Shown: positions 1 to 11,202 of the stretch, one piece after another
How the letters are laid out: every line of letters begins with the position of its first letter
Numbering within the stretch: position 1 is the stretch's first letter
Source of the DNA: Paguma larvata
Taxonomy: Eukaryota; Chordata; Mammalia; Carnivora; Viverridae
Direction of reading: 5' to 3'
Assembly (NCBI GenBank): GCA_030068075.1
Contig: CM057826.1
Span: 35,948,211-36,012,210, forward strand
Length of the DNA stretch: 64,000 bases
Notes under the pieces: generated by a model
The model's input: the letters and a program-made list of their open reading frames with translations, nothing else
Told to the model about the DNA's origin: nothing
The model's database searches: none
Position numbers and translations under genes: made by a program

Positions 1-249
1 AAATGTCCCACTGAATTGAGAGGGAATCTTTCATCTGCGAATATGATATAAAGAGCAGTGAAACAATAAAATAGTTTTCATTTTTAACATTCTTCAGACA
101 AACCTTTGTGATAGGTGATACTGAGTGTTAAAACCATGCCTCATATTTGCAACTCTGATGGAAGTTTACTAAAATCCAAACTCTTTAGATGGATATTAAA
201 GGTCTTCCTCTCCTCTATGGGGGTATCTATTCATTGTTTCCTAGAAACA
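1..249. other. Unassigned AT-rich DNA
   Basis: I see no repeat family, open frame or RNA gene here. The sequence is AT-rich and leads directly into the T-rich tail of the next SINE. Confidence 0.5.
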
Positions 250-431
250 AATTTTTTAATTAATTATTTTTTTGAGAGAGAGAGAGTGAGCATAGAGGCG
301 CAGAGAGAGAGAGGGAGAGAGAGAATCTTAAGCAGGTTCCACACTCAGGCTCAATCTCACCACCCTCAAATCGTGACCTGCGCTGAAATCAAGAGTTAGA
401 TGCTCAACCAACTGAGCCATCAAGGTGCCCC
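250..431 (-). mobile_element. CAN-SINE (tRNA-derived), inverted
   Basis: On the minus strand this reads as a carnivore SINE. The tRNA-like head is at the right end (GGCACCTTGATGGCTCAGTT) and the box B-like region follows. On the plus strand the AG-rich middle and the T-rich tail complement lie at the left. It is diverged, and I see no clear target-site duplication. Confidence 0.9.
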
Positions 432-684
432 AAATTCAGCAGTTTTAAAAGAATTTATAGTACTTGATCCATTTTTTAGGAAATTCCAATACAGATTAAT
501 GAGAGAGGAGTAAATATTAACTGAAGTGGTTTTGAAATAAAAACAAATTATTGAAAGAGGAAACTTACTTATCTAAAAATAGTTAAATTGTTTATTGAGA
601 CTAGGTCACTATGAGAAAGCAAGCAAAGTATTATTTATTCTAGAGGTTCTAGGAAAGGACAGGAAAGAAGGAGCATGTTTCTTA
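432..684. other. Unassigned AT-rich DNA
   Basis: No repeat or gene was recognised between the first SINE and the L1 tail. Confidence 0.4.
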
Positions 685-945
685 AAAACTGATGATTAGG
701 AGTGGGAGATATGGGCTCCCAGTTATGAAATGAGTAAGTCACAGTAATAAAAGTCGCAGCATAAGGACTACAGTCAAGGAAACTGTCAGAGTGATGTAAT
801 GGGACAGATGGTAGCCACACATGCCGTGAACATAACATAACGTTATACACTTGTCAAATCACTAAGTTGCCAAATCACCTGAAACTAGTGTAATATCATG
901 TGCCAGTTATACTAAATAAAAGAAAAATGTAAAAAAAATAAAAAA
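685..945 (+). mobile_element. L1 3' end fragment
   Basis: This parallels the 3' end of the long L1 at about 17,560-17,826. Shared parts, in the same order, are the line about grey-type motif 'CAGTTATGAAATGAGTAAGT', a 'GACAGATGGT' block, 'AAATCACCTGAAACTAGTGT' and an A-rich tail. It is a 5'-truncated, noncoding retrotransposition remnant. Confidence 0.8.
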
Positions 946-1159
946 ATCCTGATGATTAAAGAAAGAGAGAAAAAGATTAAAATAGAATGTATTAACATCA
1001 AGGTGGGCAAGAAACTAAAGAAAATGTCACCGTTTTTTCTGAGTATCTCATAAGTCAGCTTATAAGACATGAGAGATCTTAATATTTGTTATTTTGATAT
1101 TAAATAAATTTTAATCAGAGGTTATCACTCTCCATATACAAATATAATGAAGATTATAA

Positions 1160-1395
1160 TCAGTAGTATTTATTGAGTATGTAGGTTCCAGGTTTTATAC
1201 TTATTTTCCATTTAATTGTCTCCATAACCAGATAAAATACTGAAGTAGGTTCCAAAATGACCATTTTATGAATGAAAAACTGAAGCTTCAGAAATGAAAT
1301 AATTTTGCCAAAGCAACCCTGTTACTGAACGATGATGCCAGGATTTGGACTTGCACCTACCCGATTCCAGACTGCAAGTTCCTCACCACTTTTTG
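1160..1395 (-). mobile_element. MIR, inverted
   Basis: The minus-oriented MIR pattern is visible: 'TATTTATTGAGTATGTAGG' at the left, then the core (CCATTTTATGAATGAAAAACTGAAG), then a GATGCCAGGATTTGGACTTG block matching the tRNA-derived half. It is an old tRNA-derived SINE shared by placental mammals. Confidence 0.75.
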
Positions 1396-1489
1396 GGTAA
1401 TATGTTTTGTATATATGCCCATGTACAGCTTTGAGTTGTTTCTTATGACTAATTAACTTAACAGTAAGGGACATACTTACCTATGTGGT

Positions 1490-1660
1490 TGTCTACACGT
1501 AGTAGAGAGTGCAGTTTCTTCGACTCTCAGTTCTGTCTCAAGGGTTTGGGCAAGTTATTCATCCCCGTAAGTCCTGAATTTTCCTATAAAATGTGGATAA
1601 TAATTTCTACCTTGAATGATTATTGTGAAGGTTTAAATGTCCATCACACATGGATGCGAA
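1490..1660 (+). mobile_element. MIR
   Basis: A plus-oriented MIR core is present: 'TTGGGCAAGTTATTCATC', 'TATAAAATGTGGATAATAAT' and a degraded 3' part ending near 'GTGAAGGTTTAAATG'. It lies about 100 bp from a MIR in the opposite orientation. Confidence 0.75.
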
Positions 1661-1990
1661 TGGTAATCGTTAATATTATCTTCCATCAATAATATGTTTC
1701 TGTTCAAAATTTTGGGAAGAGGCATCATTGGTTATAAATACACACAGGCTGAAATAAGCTTTTCAAAATGGAAACATAGTTGACTTATAACATTGTGTAA
1801 GTCTCAAGTATATGACATGTTCATTTGAAACATTTATGATTATCACTGTAGTAATTATCATTTCATTTTTTTTGGTGAGAATAATTAAGGTCTACTGTCT
1901 TTGCAAATATGATGTTTAAAATCCAATATTGTTTCTATAATCACTAGACTGGAATCTCATAGATCTCCAGGACTTATTTGTCTACTAGTT
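1661..1990. other. Unassigned DNA
   Basis: AT-rich, with no recognised repeat, gene or site. Confidence 0.4.
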
Positions 1991-2256
1991 GAAAATATGT
2001 AGCCTTAAACAACATTTCTCCTATTACCCCGACTCCTAGGGCATGGCCTTCGCCATTATACGCTCTGTTTTTACAAATTCTACATTTTTAGGTTCCACAT
2101 ATAAGTTATATCATACAGTATTTGTTTTTTTCTGTCTGATTTATTTCATTAAATGTGATATTCACAAGGTCCATCCACATTGTCACAAATAGCAGGATTT
2201 CCTTCTTTCTTGTGGCTGAGCAATATTCCACACCAATATAGGCATGTGTGTGTGTG

Positions 2257-2291
<35 letters not shown>

Positions 2292-2500
2292 TTATATATA
2301 AATTTATCCTTTATCCATTCATCCATTGATGAGCACTTAGGTTGTTTCCATTTCTTGGCTATCATGAATAATGCTGCAATAAACATGGTAGTGCATAGAT
2401 CTCTTTGATAATCTAGTTTTATTTTCTTTGGGTATATACCCAGAAGTGGAATTGATTAATCATATGGTAGATTGAACATTTTTTTAAGTTGCAAAACCAA
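1991..2500 (-). mobile_element. L1 fragment (end of ORF2 plus 3' UTR), inverted
   Basis: The minus strand carries an open stretch (2,386 to 2,183) that begins with M-F-I-A-A-L-F-x-I-A-K-x-W-x-Q-P-K-C and continues to D-E-W-I-K. This is the recognisable C-terminal end of L1 ORF2. The frame then runs into a TA-rich microsatellite. The 3' UTR remnant continues leftwards to about 1,991. The element is truncated and nonfunctional. Confidence 0.85.
2243..2305. repeat. (TG)n(TA)n microsatellite inside L1
   Basis: About seven GT units are followed by about 13 TA units and further TA-rich sequence. It lies within the inverted L1 and interrupts its ORF2 remnant. Confidence 0.9.
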
Positions 2501-2505
2501 TTTAT

Positions 2506-2854
2506 ATATGAAGGATTTTTGTCCATGGCTTTCCACAAATGAGATTGTAAAAGACACTTTTCTTACTGTTCTTGTTAATCAGTGTCTTGTGAAAAATCCT
2601 TCAAGTCAATTGGGGCAGATGTAATGTGCTTCTTTTAGGGCTGTATATCCATATTAATTATGGATATGCCACAATTAATTCAGGCAAAATAATTCTGACT
2701 ATAAAACGCTCATTTGGTTTCTACCTCAGTTTACAGTTCTTAGCAACTCTGAACAATTCATCCTTAAATAGCTCATTCTGTATAACTTTATATACTGATA
2801 TTTGATTTTTTATAATGATAAATTCTTATGAATAGGGTTAGCGGTAAGGTCATT
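2506..2854. other. Unassigned AT-rich DNA
   Basis: No repeat or gene was recognised. Confidence 0.4.
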
Positions 2855-2867
2855 TGTATATTTAATT

Positions 2868-3082
2868 AAAATTTTTTAAATATTTATTTATTTTTGAGAG
2901 AGAGACAGACAGAGTGTGAGCACAGGAGGGACAGAGAGAGAGAGGGAGACTAGAATCCAAAGCAGGCTCCAGGCTCTGAGCTGTCAGCACAAAGCCTGAT
3001 GTGGGGCTCGAACCCACGAGTCAACAGATCATGACCTGAGCCAAAGTCAGATGCTCAACCAACTGGGCCACCCAGGTGCCCC
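2868..3082 (-). mobile_element. CAN-SINE, inverted, with target-site duplication
   Basis: This is a full-length inverted copy, with the head at the right (GGGGCACCTGGGTGGCCCAG on the minus strand). It is flanked by a perfect 13-bp duplication, TGTATATTTAATT, at 2,855-2,867 and 3,083-3,095. Confidence 0.95.
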
Positions 3083-3279
3083 TGTATATTTAATTTTAAT
3101 AGGCTTTGTCAGATTGCTTTCTAGAAAGGCAGAAATAATGTGGGAATAAGCTTTTCTGAAACAGTTTCTGTTGTTCATTTTTGGTTTGGGCAATGTGATA
3201 ACACAAAGCAAAGTTAAACAACAGCAAAATGAGCATGGGAAAGTAGCGTATTCAAATGTCTCATAAACATATATACATA

Positions 3280-3324
3280 CATATTTCTTTATTTATTTTA
3301 AGAGAGAGTGAGCAACAGTGGGAG

Positions 3325-3364
<40 letters not shown>

Positions 3365-3488
3365 CCCAAGCGGGCTCAGCATTATTAGCATGGAGCTAGA
3401 GGCAGGGCTCAGTCTCACGACCCTGAGATCACGACATGAGCCAAATTAAGAGTTGGCCACCCAACCAACTGAGCCACCCAGGTGCCTC
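3280..3488 (-). mobile_element. CAN-SINE with expanded AG tract, inverted
   Basis: The inverted SINE head lies at 3,462-3,488. The pyrimidine-rich middle has grown into an AG run at about 3,327-3,362. Similar 'CATATATTTATTT'-like flanks suggest a degraded target-site duplication. Confidence 0.9.
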
Positions 3489-3804
3489 TCGCAAACATAT
3501 ATTTATTTAAGAAACCCACTAAGATAATTAAAATGAAAGGACGACGAGGTTATCATGTTATACCTAATAGATTGGCCAGCTCTTCCCAGGCACTGGTCTT
3601 CTGAAGTCTTTCCTAGGGACTTTATTTTGCTGATCCTTCACTCATAAGAGCCTGGAGGCTAGGGAGCCACCACCATGCTCACTGGATACTCCTTTTCTGC
3701 TTTGCCTATGTCCTCCTCCCAGCCACTGCTTAGTTTGGGTGATGAGGCTGGCATTGGAGATGACAGAGGAAAGATGATTGTATTAGAAAATCATTCTTGT
3801 CCTA
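3489..3804. other. Unassigned DNA
   Basis: Somewhat less AT-rich than its surroundings. No repeat family was recognised. Confidence 0.35.
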
Positions 3805-3819
3805 GAATTCTTGCCTACT

Positions 3820-4022
3820 GGGACACCTGGGTGGCTCAGTTGGTTAAGTGTCTGACTTTGGCTCAGGTCATGATCTCATGTTCATGAGTTCGAGCCCCTC
3901 ATTGGGCTCTCTGCTGTTGGCACAAAGCCTGTTTGGGATCCTCTGATCTCCTTTCTCTCTCCCCTTCCCCTGCTTGCTCTCTCTCCATCTCTCAAAATAA
4001 ATAAATGAAACTAAAAAAAAAA
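3820..4022 (+). mobile_element. CAN-SINE
   Basis: Plus-oriented head (GGACACCTGGGTGGCTCAGT), box B-like GAGTTCGAGCCCC, a CT-rich middle, AATAAATAAA and an A-rich tail. The flanks share an imperfect duplication, AATTCTTGCCTACT and AATTCTCTGCCTAT. Confidence 0.95.
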
Positions 4023-4639
4023 AAATTCTCTGCCTATCCTTTGGAGAAGTTCATTAGACTTAGAATTTCATGAAAAAACAAAATGTTCATTGAAAATGTC
4101 TGAACGCATATTAGGAAGTAAAACTCTGTGCTGTTTATTATGTGGGGCAGTCTCGTATTTATGTTACTTCCTGAGCTTTGGAAAGGCACTGGTTTTGGGC
4201 CCCTTTATCAGTACCAAAAATATTTCATGCTTCCCACCGTCCATGTGCAACCTGGATGGCTGGGCTGGGCAACTAGTTTGGGCTAACAGACCATGAGTTT
4301 CTGCATACATTTGATGTGTCTCTGATGAGACAGGGAAAACCATGAATAACTCTTAAAGATGGATTAACCAATATCTGAAAGTAAGAATACTGATGATTTA
4401 ACAATCTTCCTTCAGAGTAGTTAAGTGGTAAGTGACTGAAAACACTCTTCATAGTTTTAATATATATGTATACACATCACTTTTTCAAATCCAGATCAAT
4501 CTGTGAAAGTTTGGATCAAGTAAGCCTTTCATAATTTTACAAAACAATGAATCCAGTCTTAGATCTTTTATCTTTTTTATGGTGCGATTAAAATAACCTG
4601 AAAATTTACTGAAAAGTTCTGTTTCCTAAGTCTTTTTTT
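4023..4639. other. Unassigned DNA
   Basis: No repeat, exon or RNA gene was recognised in this 600-bp stretch. Confidence 0.4.
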
Positions 4640-4850
4640 TTACTTTTTAAAAAATGTTTATTTATTTTTGAGAGACAGAGAGAGAGAGCGTGAGCAGGGG
4701 AGGGGCAGAGCGAGAGGGAGACACAGAATCAGAAGCAGGCTCCAGGTGGTCAGCACAGAGCTCGACGCAGGTCTCAAACTCACAAACTGCAAGATCTTGA
4801 CCTGAGCCGAAATCGGACTCTTAACTGACTGAGCCACCTAGGCACCGCCC
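4640..4850 (-). mobile_element. CAN-SINE, inverted
   Basis: A complete inverted SINE, with a small deletion in the 'GGCTCTGAGCTGTCAGCAC' block (here GGTGGTCAGCAC). The head is at about 4,825-4,850. Confidence 0.93.
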
Positions 4851-5535
4851 CCTGCCTCCAATTCTTAAATAAATGTAGATACTCATCCTAAGGCTCATAT
4901 ATTCAGATCATCAATAATGTATATTCTATTTAAATCCAGTAAAGTTTTTTCAAGCAAAAAAGAGAACGTTCATAACTCCTTCTCTTCGTCGTGTACTAGC
5001 TTTTGAGATTTTAGGGAAAAAATGAGCGTGGAAATGTAAAAGTGGACCAAATTCCCCTTTTTACTCTAAGCACGTGATAGGCACAAGTGAGCCTCCTACT
5101 GCTCAGTGCATATCTGTGAACAGTAGGATAAAAATGAATACTTTAAAGATGCTCTCCCAGATGCATTCTTTAGTTCAGCGGTAGTGTTCTATGTACAAAG
5201 CAATCAGGGGGCAAGAAAAGTACTCTTTTCTTTTTCAAAAAAATACAATGGATTTTGTATTTGTGGAGACCTCCTCCTAAAGGTTTTCATTTTAAATGTC
5301 CCAAGATTTTCTTTAGACATTTGGGACCCTCAACTGACATTTTCCAGGTACTTAGAGCTCTATCTTCCTTCTGAGAATAGAGACTTGTGATAACAGCAGT
5401 ATTCCTTTTTAACGTCTGCAGTTACTGACTAAAGAATTCCATACGTTCTCAATCAATGTATTAAATAAGTAAAACTAAAGCCTTTAATATGTATGGGGTA
5501 GGTTTTAAATACTGTTTAACTCTACTTGCTTTTGC
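4851..5535. other. Unassigned DNA
   Basis: No repeat or gene was recognised. Short open frames have no family signature. Confidence 0.4.
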
Positions 5536-5725
5536 AAATGACTTGAGGCAGCCAGTAGAACGGACAAATGCATGGTCTCTAGAATCAGTAAGATTATGAG
5601 AAGTGAGTCAGAGCTAAGCCTTCCCAAGGTTAAGTTTTTCATCTGTAAAATGAGAAGTAGTAATTCATATTTTATCAGGATTTATGAGGACTAATAGATT
5701 CATAAATGTCATCGGTGCTCTAAAG
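5536..5725 (+). mobile_element. MIR
   Basis: The MIR core is visible as 'TTTTTCATCTGTAAAATGAG', then 'AGTAGTAATTCATATTTTATCAGG' and 'TTTATGAGGACTAATAGATT'. A weak tRNA-like 5' half precedes it. Confidence 0.75.
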
Positions 5726-5749
5726 CTTATTCAAGCCTCACTAGTCTTG

Positions 5750-6935
5750 ATATCTCAGGAGCATTTGGTGGGGCTGACCTCTTGCTTCTTAAGATGATTT
5801 TTCTTCCTTAGCTTCCAAGATACCTATTGACCTGATTTTGGTGTTCCTGTTATGTCACTCGCCACTTCCTCTAGCAGATTCTTGTTCTGGGAAAGTATGG
5901 GCAGTCTTATCAGTTCTTCTATAACTTCATATACTAGCTCTAGGCTACCTATATGCTGATATGACTCAGATTTCTGTCAGTGGCTCACATGTTTCTCTTG
6001 AGTTCCAGAATCATGTATCTAACTTCTCATCTCATCCAGGAGGTCTAATAGACTTTGGAGCCGTAATGTGACTAAAACGAAAGTCTGAATAATTTCTCTA
6101 AGCATTTTACTTTTCAGTTAATGGTACCATCCTCCATCTAGCTGCTCAGACTAAACTCCTAGGAGTCATTGTTGATTGCCTTCTCACATTCCATTCTTCA
6201 CTAAGCTCAGTTAGCTCTACCTTCGAAATATGGCCTTGACTCATCTACTTCTTACTATTTCCACTGTTGCAATCCCTGTCCGGGGCACTACTGTCATGTG
6301 CCTGTCAACCCCAACTGGTTTCCCTACCTCCACTCCTGTCCCACCGCAGTCCCGTTTTCCTTTCCACTTAACAGTCAAAGTGATCTTAATGCCCTAATTA
6401 TGTTCTACCCTGCATAAAGGTAAAATTTCAATGGTTTACCATTACAATTATATTTCTATCCAAACTCCTCAGAAGGCTCCTCATGATCTCCGTAAGACCT
6501 CCTTGTCTACCTGACAGGTCTCATCTCCCTGCTTTCATTGATTCTATTCTAGCATTCTGGTCTTTGTTCTGTCTTTCAAATAATTAGCATTTGTTCATAT
6601 CTAGAAGCTTTTGCCACATGCTTGGAATCTTGTTCCCAGGTTTGTTATGGTTGCCTTCTCATTCCGTTAGGTGTTAATGCAAATGTTGCCCTCTCAGAGA
6701 AGTCATGCCTAAGTTCTCTAATGAAAATAAACCTCTAATTACTCTCTAGCATGTTTATTTATTTTATTTTGAAAAAGCACTTACCAATACCTAAAATTAT
6801 TTAGTTATATTTCCATTTATTGCCCGCATTCCCTACCCTTGCTACCAGATTATAAGTTTCTTGTGTTCAAAACAATTTAATTTCTTATAGATTGCTGACA
6901 CTGTGCCTGTCACCTTCTAAGGGTGGACTAAATGG
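5750..6935 (+). mobile_element. Ancient LINE, L2 type (3' part of ORF2 to 3' end)
   Basis: A long CT-rich plus-oriented remnant. Recalled L2 landmarks appear in order: 'CTATATGCTGATATGACTC', 'CTCCTAGGAGTCATTGTTGA', 'GTTAGCTCTACCTTCGAAAT', 'CATGATCTCCGTAAGACC' and 'TTGGAATCTTGTTCCCAGG'. The 3' part ends near 'CACTGTGCCTGTCACC'. Many stops and indels; no coding capacity remains. The family call rests on pattern memory, and another old LINE cannot be excluded. Confidence 0.65.
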
Positions 6936-7181
6936 TTACTGGAGTTGTTGTATTGCTACTTCGACTGAAGTTCAAACACTCACTAACGTATGCCTACTCA
7001 TACTTTCTACCTTTGTTAGTCTTTTTATTCTCAGAAAAGGTGTAGCATCTTGAGTAGAGTTGTTAACATGTGGAATATTGGTTGACCATGACTTCATTAG
7101 GAAATGAAAGACTTATAACTGTAGGATTCTGTGATACTTACACCCCTGCAGTTACCATCAATACATATAATCTTAAGCCAT
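6936..7181. other. Unassigned DNA
   Basis: No recognised element. Confidence 0.35.
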
Positions 7182-7193
7182 GGAAATTCAAGT

Positions 7194-7214
7194 TATTATT
7201 ATTATTATTATTAT
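7194..7214. repeat. (TTA)7 microsatellite at SINE tail
   Basis: Seven or so TTA units form the tail complement of the adjoining inverted SINE. Confidence 0.9.
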
Positions 7215-7414
7215 TTTAGTGTTTATTTTGGAGAGAGAGAGAGAGACAGAATGTGAGCAGGGGAGGACAGAGAGGGAGACACAGAATCTGAAGCAGACTG
7301 CAGGCTCTGAGCTGTCAGCACAGAGCCCCACACGGGGCTCAAATCCATAAACTGTGAGATCATGACCTAAGCCTACATTGGATGCTTAGCTGACTGAGTC
7401 ATACAGGTGCCACC
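7196..7414 (-). mobile_element. CAN-SINE, inverted
   Basis: An inverted SINE with a TTA-expanded tail. It is flanked by a near-perfect 13-bp duplication: GAAATTCAAGTTA (7,183-7,195) and GAAACTCAAGTTA (7,418-7,430). Confidence 0.93.
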
Positions 7415-8200
7415 ACAGAAACTCAAGTTAATTTCAGCTAGTTGAACCACCTCCAATGAAAGGAAATAAGCTAGGTATAACTTTCCCCCTAAATAAAATT
7501 TTAGTAGTACTTAGAAGTATAATTAATTATGTCACCTATTATTTTTCTCCAGTTATAAGCATTAAACAGTTTTTGTTCTTCAGTTAACTCCTCTTGCCTG
7601 CCCCTTCCTCCCCAGTTCCCCTCTTTACTTTTTTTAAATGCTTGATTAAGTTTAGTCATTTGCATTTTAGTTCTTCTGGTTAGTTTATTGAAAAATGTGT
7701 AGAATGATTCTATTGATAATATAATCTTTTACATAGTGTTGGAACTCACTGTCCTTTAGACTGTTTTAGTCCAAATATAGATTTTCCATATGTTTACAAT
7801 ACCAAAATTTATTCAAATATACTTTTAATGGCTTAAAAGTTTTGAGTAAAAGTTAACAGACTTTTAAGAATTTAGTTTCAAAGTTTAAGCCACTTTGTTT
7901 GCCAGTGAATTCAGATATATTATGAACCCCAAATTTTCTTTTGAAATTTGATCATTCTTTCTAGGTCTTTAATTCCATGCACTAGATCGTCTGGAGCTAT
8001 AAGTCCCCTACAAATACTATAGTTGGTTGAAAATCTGACTGTTCATGCAACACTGCTCTTGCTCCATCCTGCCTTTGTGTTTATATCAGTCTAAATTAGT
8101 AAGTGGGTTCATATATATATGAACCAAAGAATTCACATTTTATATTTTATTTTTCTCTTAAAATTTATTATGTATGTGTCATTTTGTTAGACTTCCTTTA
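7415..8200. other. Unassigned AT-rich DNA
   Basis: No repeat or gene was recognised. Confidence 0.4.
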
Positions 8201-8433
8201 GGGGCACCTGGGTGGCTCAGTCGGTTAAGCGGTTAAGCTTCTGACTTTGGCTCGGGTCATGATCTCACGGGTTGTGAGTTCGAGCCCCATATCAGGCCCT
8301 GTGCTGACAGTTCAGAGCCTGGAACCTGCTTCAGAAAAAGCGTCTCTCTCTCCCTCTCTCTCTCTCTCTCCCTCCCCTTCTCATGCTTTCTCTCTCTCTC
8401 AAGAATAAATAAACATTTAAAAAAATTAAAAAG
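8201..8433 (+). mobile_element. CAN-SINE with 8-bp duplication in its head
   Basis: A full-length plus-oriented SINE: GGGGCACCTGGGTGGCTCAG head, box B-like GAGTTCGAGCCCC, long CT tract, AATAAATAAAC and an A-rich tail. CGGTTAAG at 8,222-8,229 is repeated at 8,230-8,237, just downstream of box A. This lengthens the spacing between boxes A and B. Confidence 0.95.
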
Positions 8434-9327
8434 AAGAATCCTTTTATCTTTTTTTAAAAGAAAAGATATTCAAAGATAGATTAAAGAAATTTTGACTATC
8501 GAAAAAACAAACAAACAAACAACCCACAAGAGGTATCAATCTAAGGAGAGAAAAAATGAAAAGCTGTAGTTCTGGAGTCCCACTTGGGTTAACTGTATGT
8601 GAATGGAATACACTGTAATGAGCACCTGCTACTGACTCCTAAGAGGGTAGGAAAGCAAGAACAAAATAAGAATTGCAGGATCAACTGCTCAGGAATTTGA
8701 AACCACAGGGTATTGTAGTCTTTTGGGATTCTAAATATTCAGGCATCTGTTAGGTAGCAACTTCAGCTAAATACGATAATCAAAGGAATACTAAAATTAT
8801 ATGGAGGACAAGTTTATAATCTATAAAGTAGGAAATCAGTCACTGAGGAAGTTATCCTAGAATAACAGAACTATAATAATTGTGCTACTAAGTAGAAGTT
8901 CTGGGGAAAAAGTATTTCCAAAAATTTAACCCTTCACTTCTACTTCCCATTCCTACCTTGCCAAAAAAAAAAAAAAATGCTGGCTGGGCTTTGAGAAAAC
9001 CAAATTGGGCTATGTAGCCAAAAATATAACATTCATCATTAGATGCTATCCCAATGAACTAATCCCAAACAAAGTGTAATTTAGGATGGTTACCTCAATT
9101 ATTTTCTAGCTTCATTTTATAATCACAAAGGGAAAGTGGTTTCCATGTTCTTTATAAGTATTTTATTTGCTTAAATTATCCATTGAGTAGTAGATTTCCA
9201 AAAGAAGAAATTGAAATGGGAAGCCTAACCTTTAAAGAAAGATGTAATATATATTGAAATTCCAAATTATGGAAACTTAAAATGAGGTGGAATCTATTAT
9301 CACTCTATCATCTCAGTAATATTAAGA
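8434..9327. other. Unassigned AT-rich DNA
   Basis: Holds an AAAC-type run near 8,502-8,521 and an A-run near 8,963-8,976. No other recognised element. Confidence 0.4.
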
Positions 9328-9440
9328 ACATTCATTCTTTCATTCAATAAGTACTTGTTAAGCACCTACACTGTGCAGATTTGAAGAATACAATACTGAA
9401 GAAAAACAGGCAAAAATTTCTGTTTCCATGGAACTCTGCT
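9328..9440 (-). mobile_element. L2 3' end, inverted
   Basis: The inverted L2 tail pattern is visible: 'TTCATTCTTTCATTCAATAA', 'TTGTTAAGCACCTACACTGT', then 'AACAGGCAAAAATTTCTG' and 'CCATGGAACT'. Confidence 0.7.
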
Positions 9441-11022
9441 TCTTTCTCATAGGAAGGAGAGTATTTGGAATTACAAAATTGCAGAGGAAGGCTAATGTTA
9501 AGGGTGTATCCCATCAATATATCTACCACTCTTCTGTTCTCATTAGTGCTAGGAATTCTCTCCACAGTGTCCTTTTAGGTTATATTATTTTAAAGTTGTT
9601 TTTGTACTTACTAGTTTTTACCAAATAATGAAAAAAAATAGCAATGCATGTGTGAGCCTTCACACATGTGATAAAATAGGAAATAATTGGAAAATGTATA
9701 CACCTGTCTTTCTACGTGCTTGCTTGTGGGCTTGTATAGTCACTGATGCTTTGTTTCTCAAATTGCGGGTGGATTCATGAAACCAAGAGAGTAAAGAGAA
9801 GACAAACACATTTTGAAGATGCTTTGGTGAAGGATCAGGAGGAGAGAAAAAAACAGTTACGAGGTAGCTCCTTTACAAAATGCATCGTAGGTCAGGATTT
9901 AAACCCATTTTGCCATTAGGATTTTTCTCATTAACACATAGCCCTTCTTCCCCATTCTCTTTTAGATACCCCTTTTAACTGCCTTGAATAATTTGAGCTC
10001 CCCATTTATGGAGCCACTTGAAAATCTTACTAGCATATCAAAGGAATGACTTGTGTGTTGGAAACCAAAATATGGCTCAACTGCACAGTTGACACACATT
10101 TAAATTAAATTATAATCCCAGTGCTAACTGGCATTAAATCATTTCTTTGGCTACACTCATTTTTCAGCACTACTTGTTATGGTACACAGGTTGAGAATTA
10201 TTTAGGCTCTTTGGTTCTTCTTTGTCCAGTTAGTACTTTTACCTCTTGGTCATCTTATTGTCCACTAACAGCTCTATTGGCTGTTCCTAATGGTTTCTAG
10301 TGCCTGTTCCTCACATTCATTAGTTCTGATAATTGTTTGATATAGTTTGGTGTGGAGAAGAAGTGAAAAACATTTTCTGACACAGGTTTGAGGGCCTATC
10401 TATAATTTTGACATTGGAGACTTAGAGCAAGTTTGGCACAGGTAAAAGGCATTAAAGCTCTAACCTTTCTGAAAATTCCCAGGGCTTATTTTAATGGATT
10501 AGGCATAGTCCCACTGTATAGCTCAGACGGAGCCTTCATATTTACTTTTACAGCTCACCTCTTTAAGAAAGAACCTTCACAATGGAAAACAGCAGCCAGA
10601 GTTAGAAGACTTTAAAAAGGAAGCTGTTAGTGTAGCAGTAAAATTGGTCAGGTAAATTTTTTTTTCTCTCTCTCATTAGGTTTCAATATTCTTTAGTATT
10701 ATGACTTATCCAAAACAGACTAGCATTGAATCCGAGCTTTCCTTTTTTTCGAAAATTAGGACATGTTTGTCTAAGCTTTATTTTAACCTGAATTAAGTGT
10801 TTTCTGGGCTTGAACTTCAATAATTCTTTCATTAAAATTTTCAGAATAAGAACTTCAGAAGTAAATGCTTGAGCTCTGTCATTAGTTAGGTCTTCTAAAG
10901 ATTTATTTAACTTAAAATTAATTGAATCTCTTTAATAGCTCCATCAGTATAGAAACATGATCTCTTATGTTATGTATTTTTCTTAAAAACAAACAAACAA
11001 ACAAACAAAAACTTACTATGAC
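9441..11022. other. Unassigned AT-rich DNA
   Basis: About 1.6 kb with no recognised repeat family. Ends in an AAAC run at 10,988-11,009. Confidence 0.4.
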
Positions 11023-11202
11023 GGGTGCCTGGGTGGCTCAGTTGGTTAAGCATTTGACTCTTGTTTTCGTCTCAGGTCATGATCTCTTGGTTTGTGAGAT
11101 CAAGCCCCACATTGAGCTCTGCAGTAATGGCATGGAGCCTGTTTGGCATTCTCCCTCCCCCCATCCCTCTCTCTCAAAATAAATAAACAAAACTTGAAAA
11201 AA
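11023..11202 (+). mobile_element. CAN-SINE
   Basis: Plus-oriented SINE with head GGGTGCCTGGGTGGCTCAGT and a shortened CT-rich middle. The tail is AATAAATAAAC plus an A-run. Flanks AAACTTACTATGA and AAACTTATGAAA are a degraded duplication. Confidence 0.92.
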
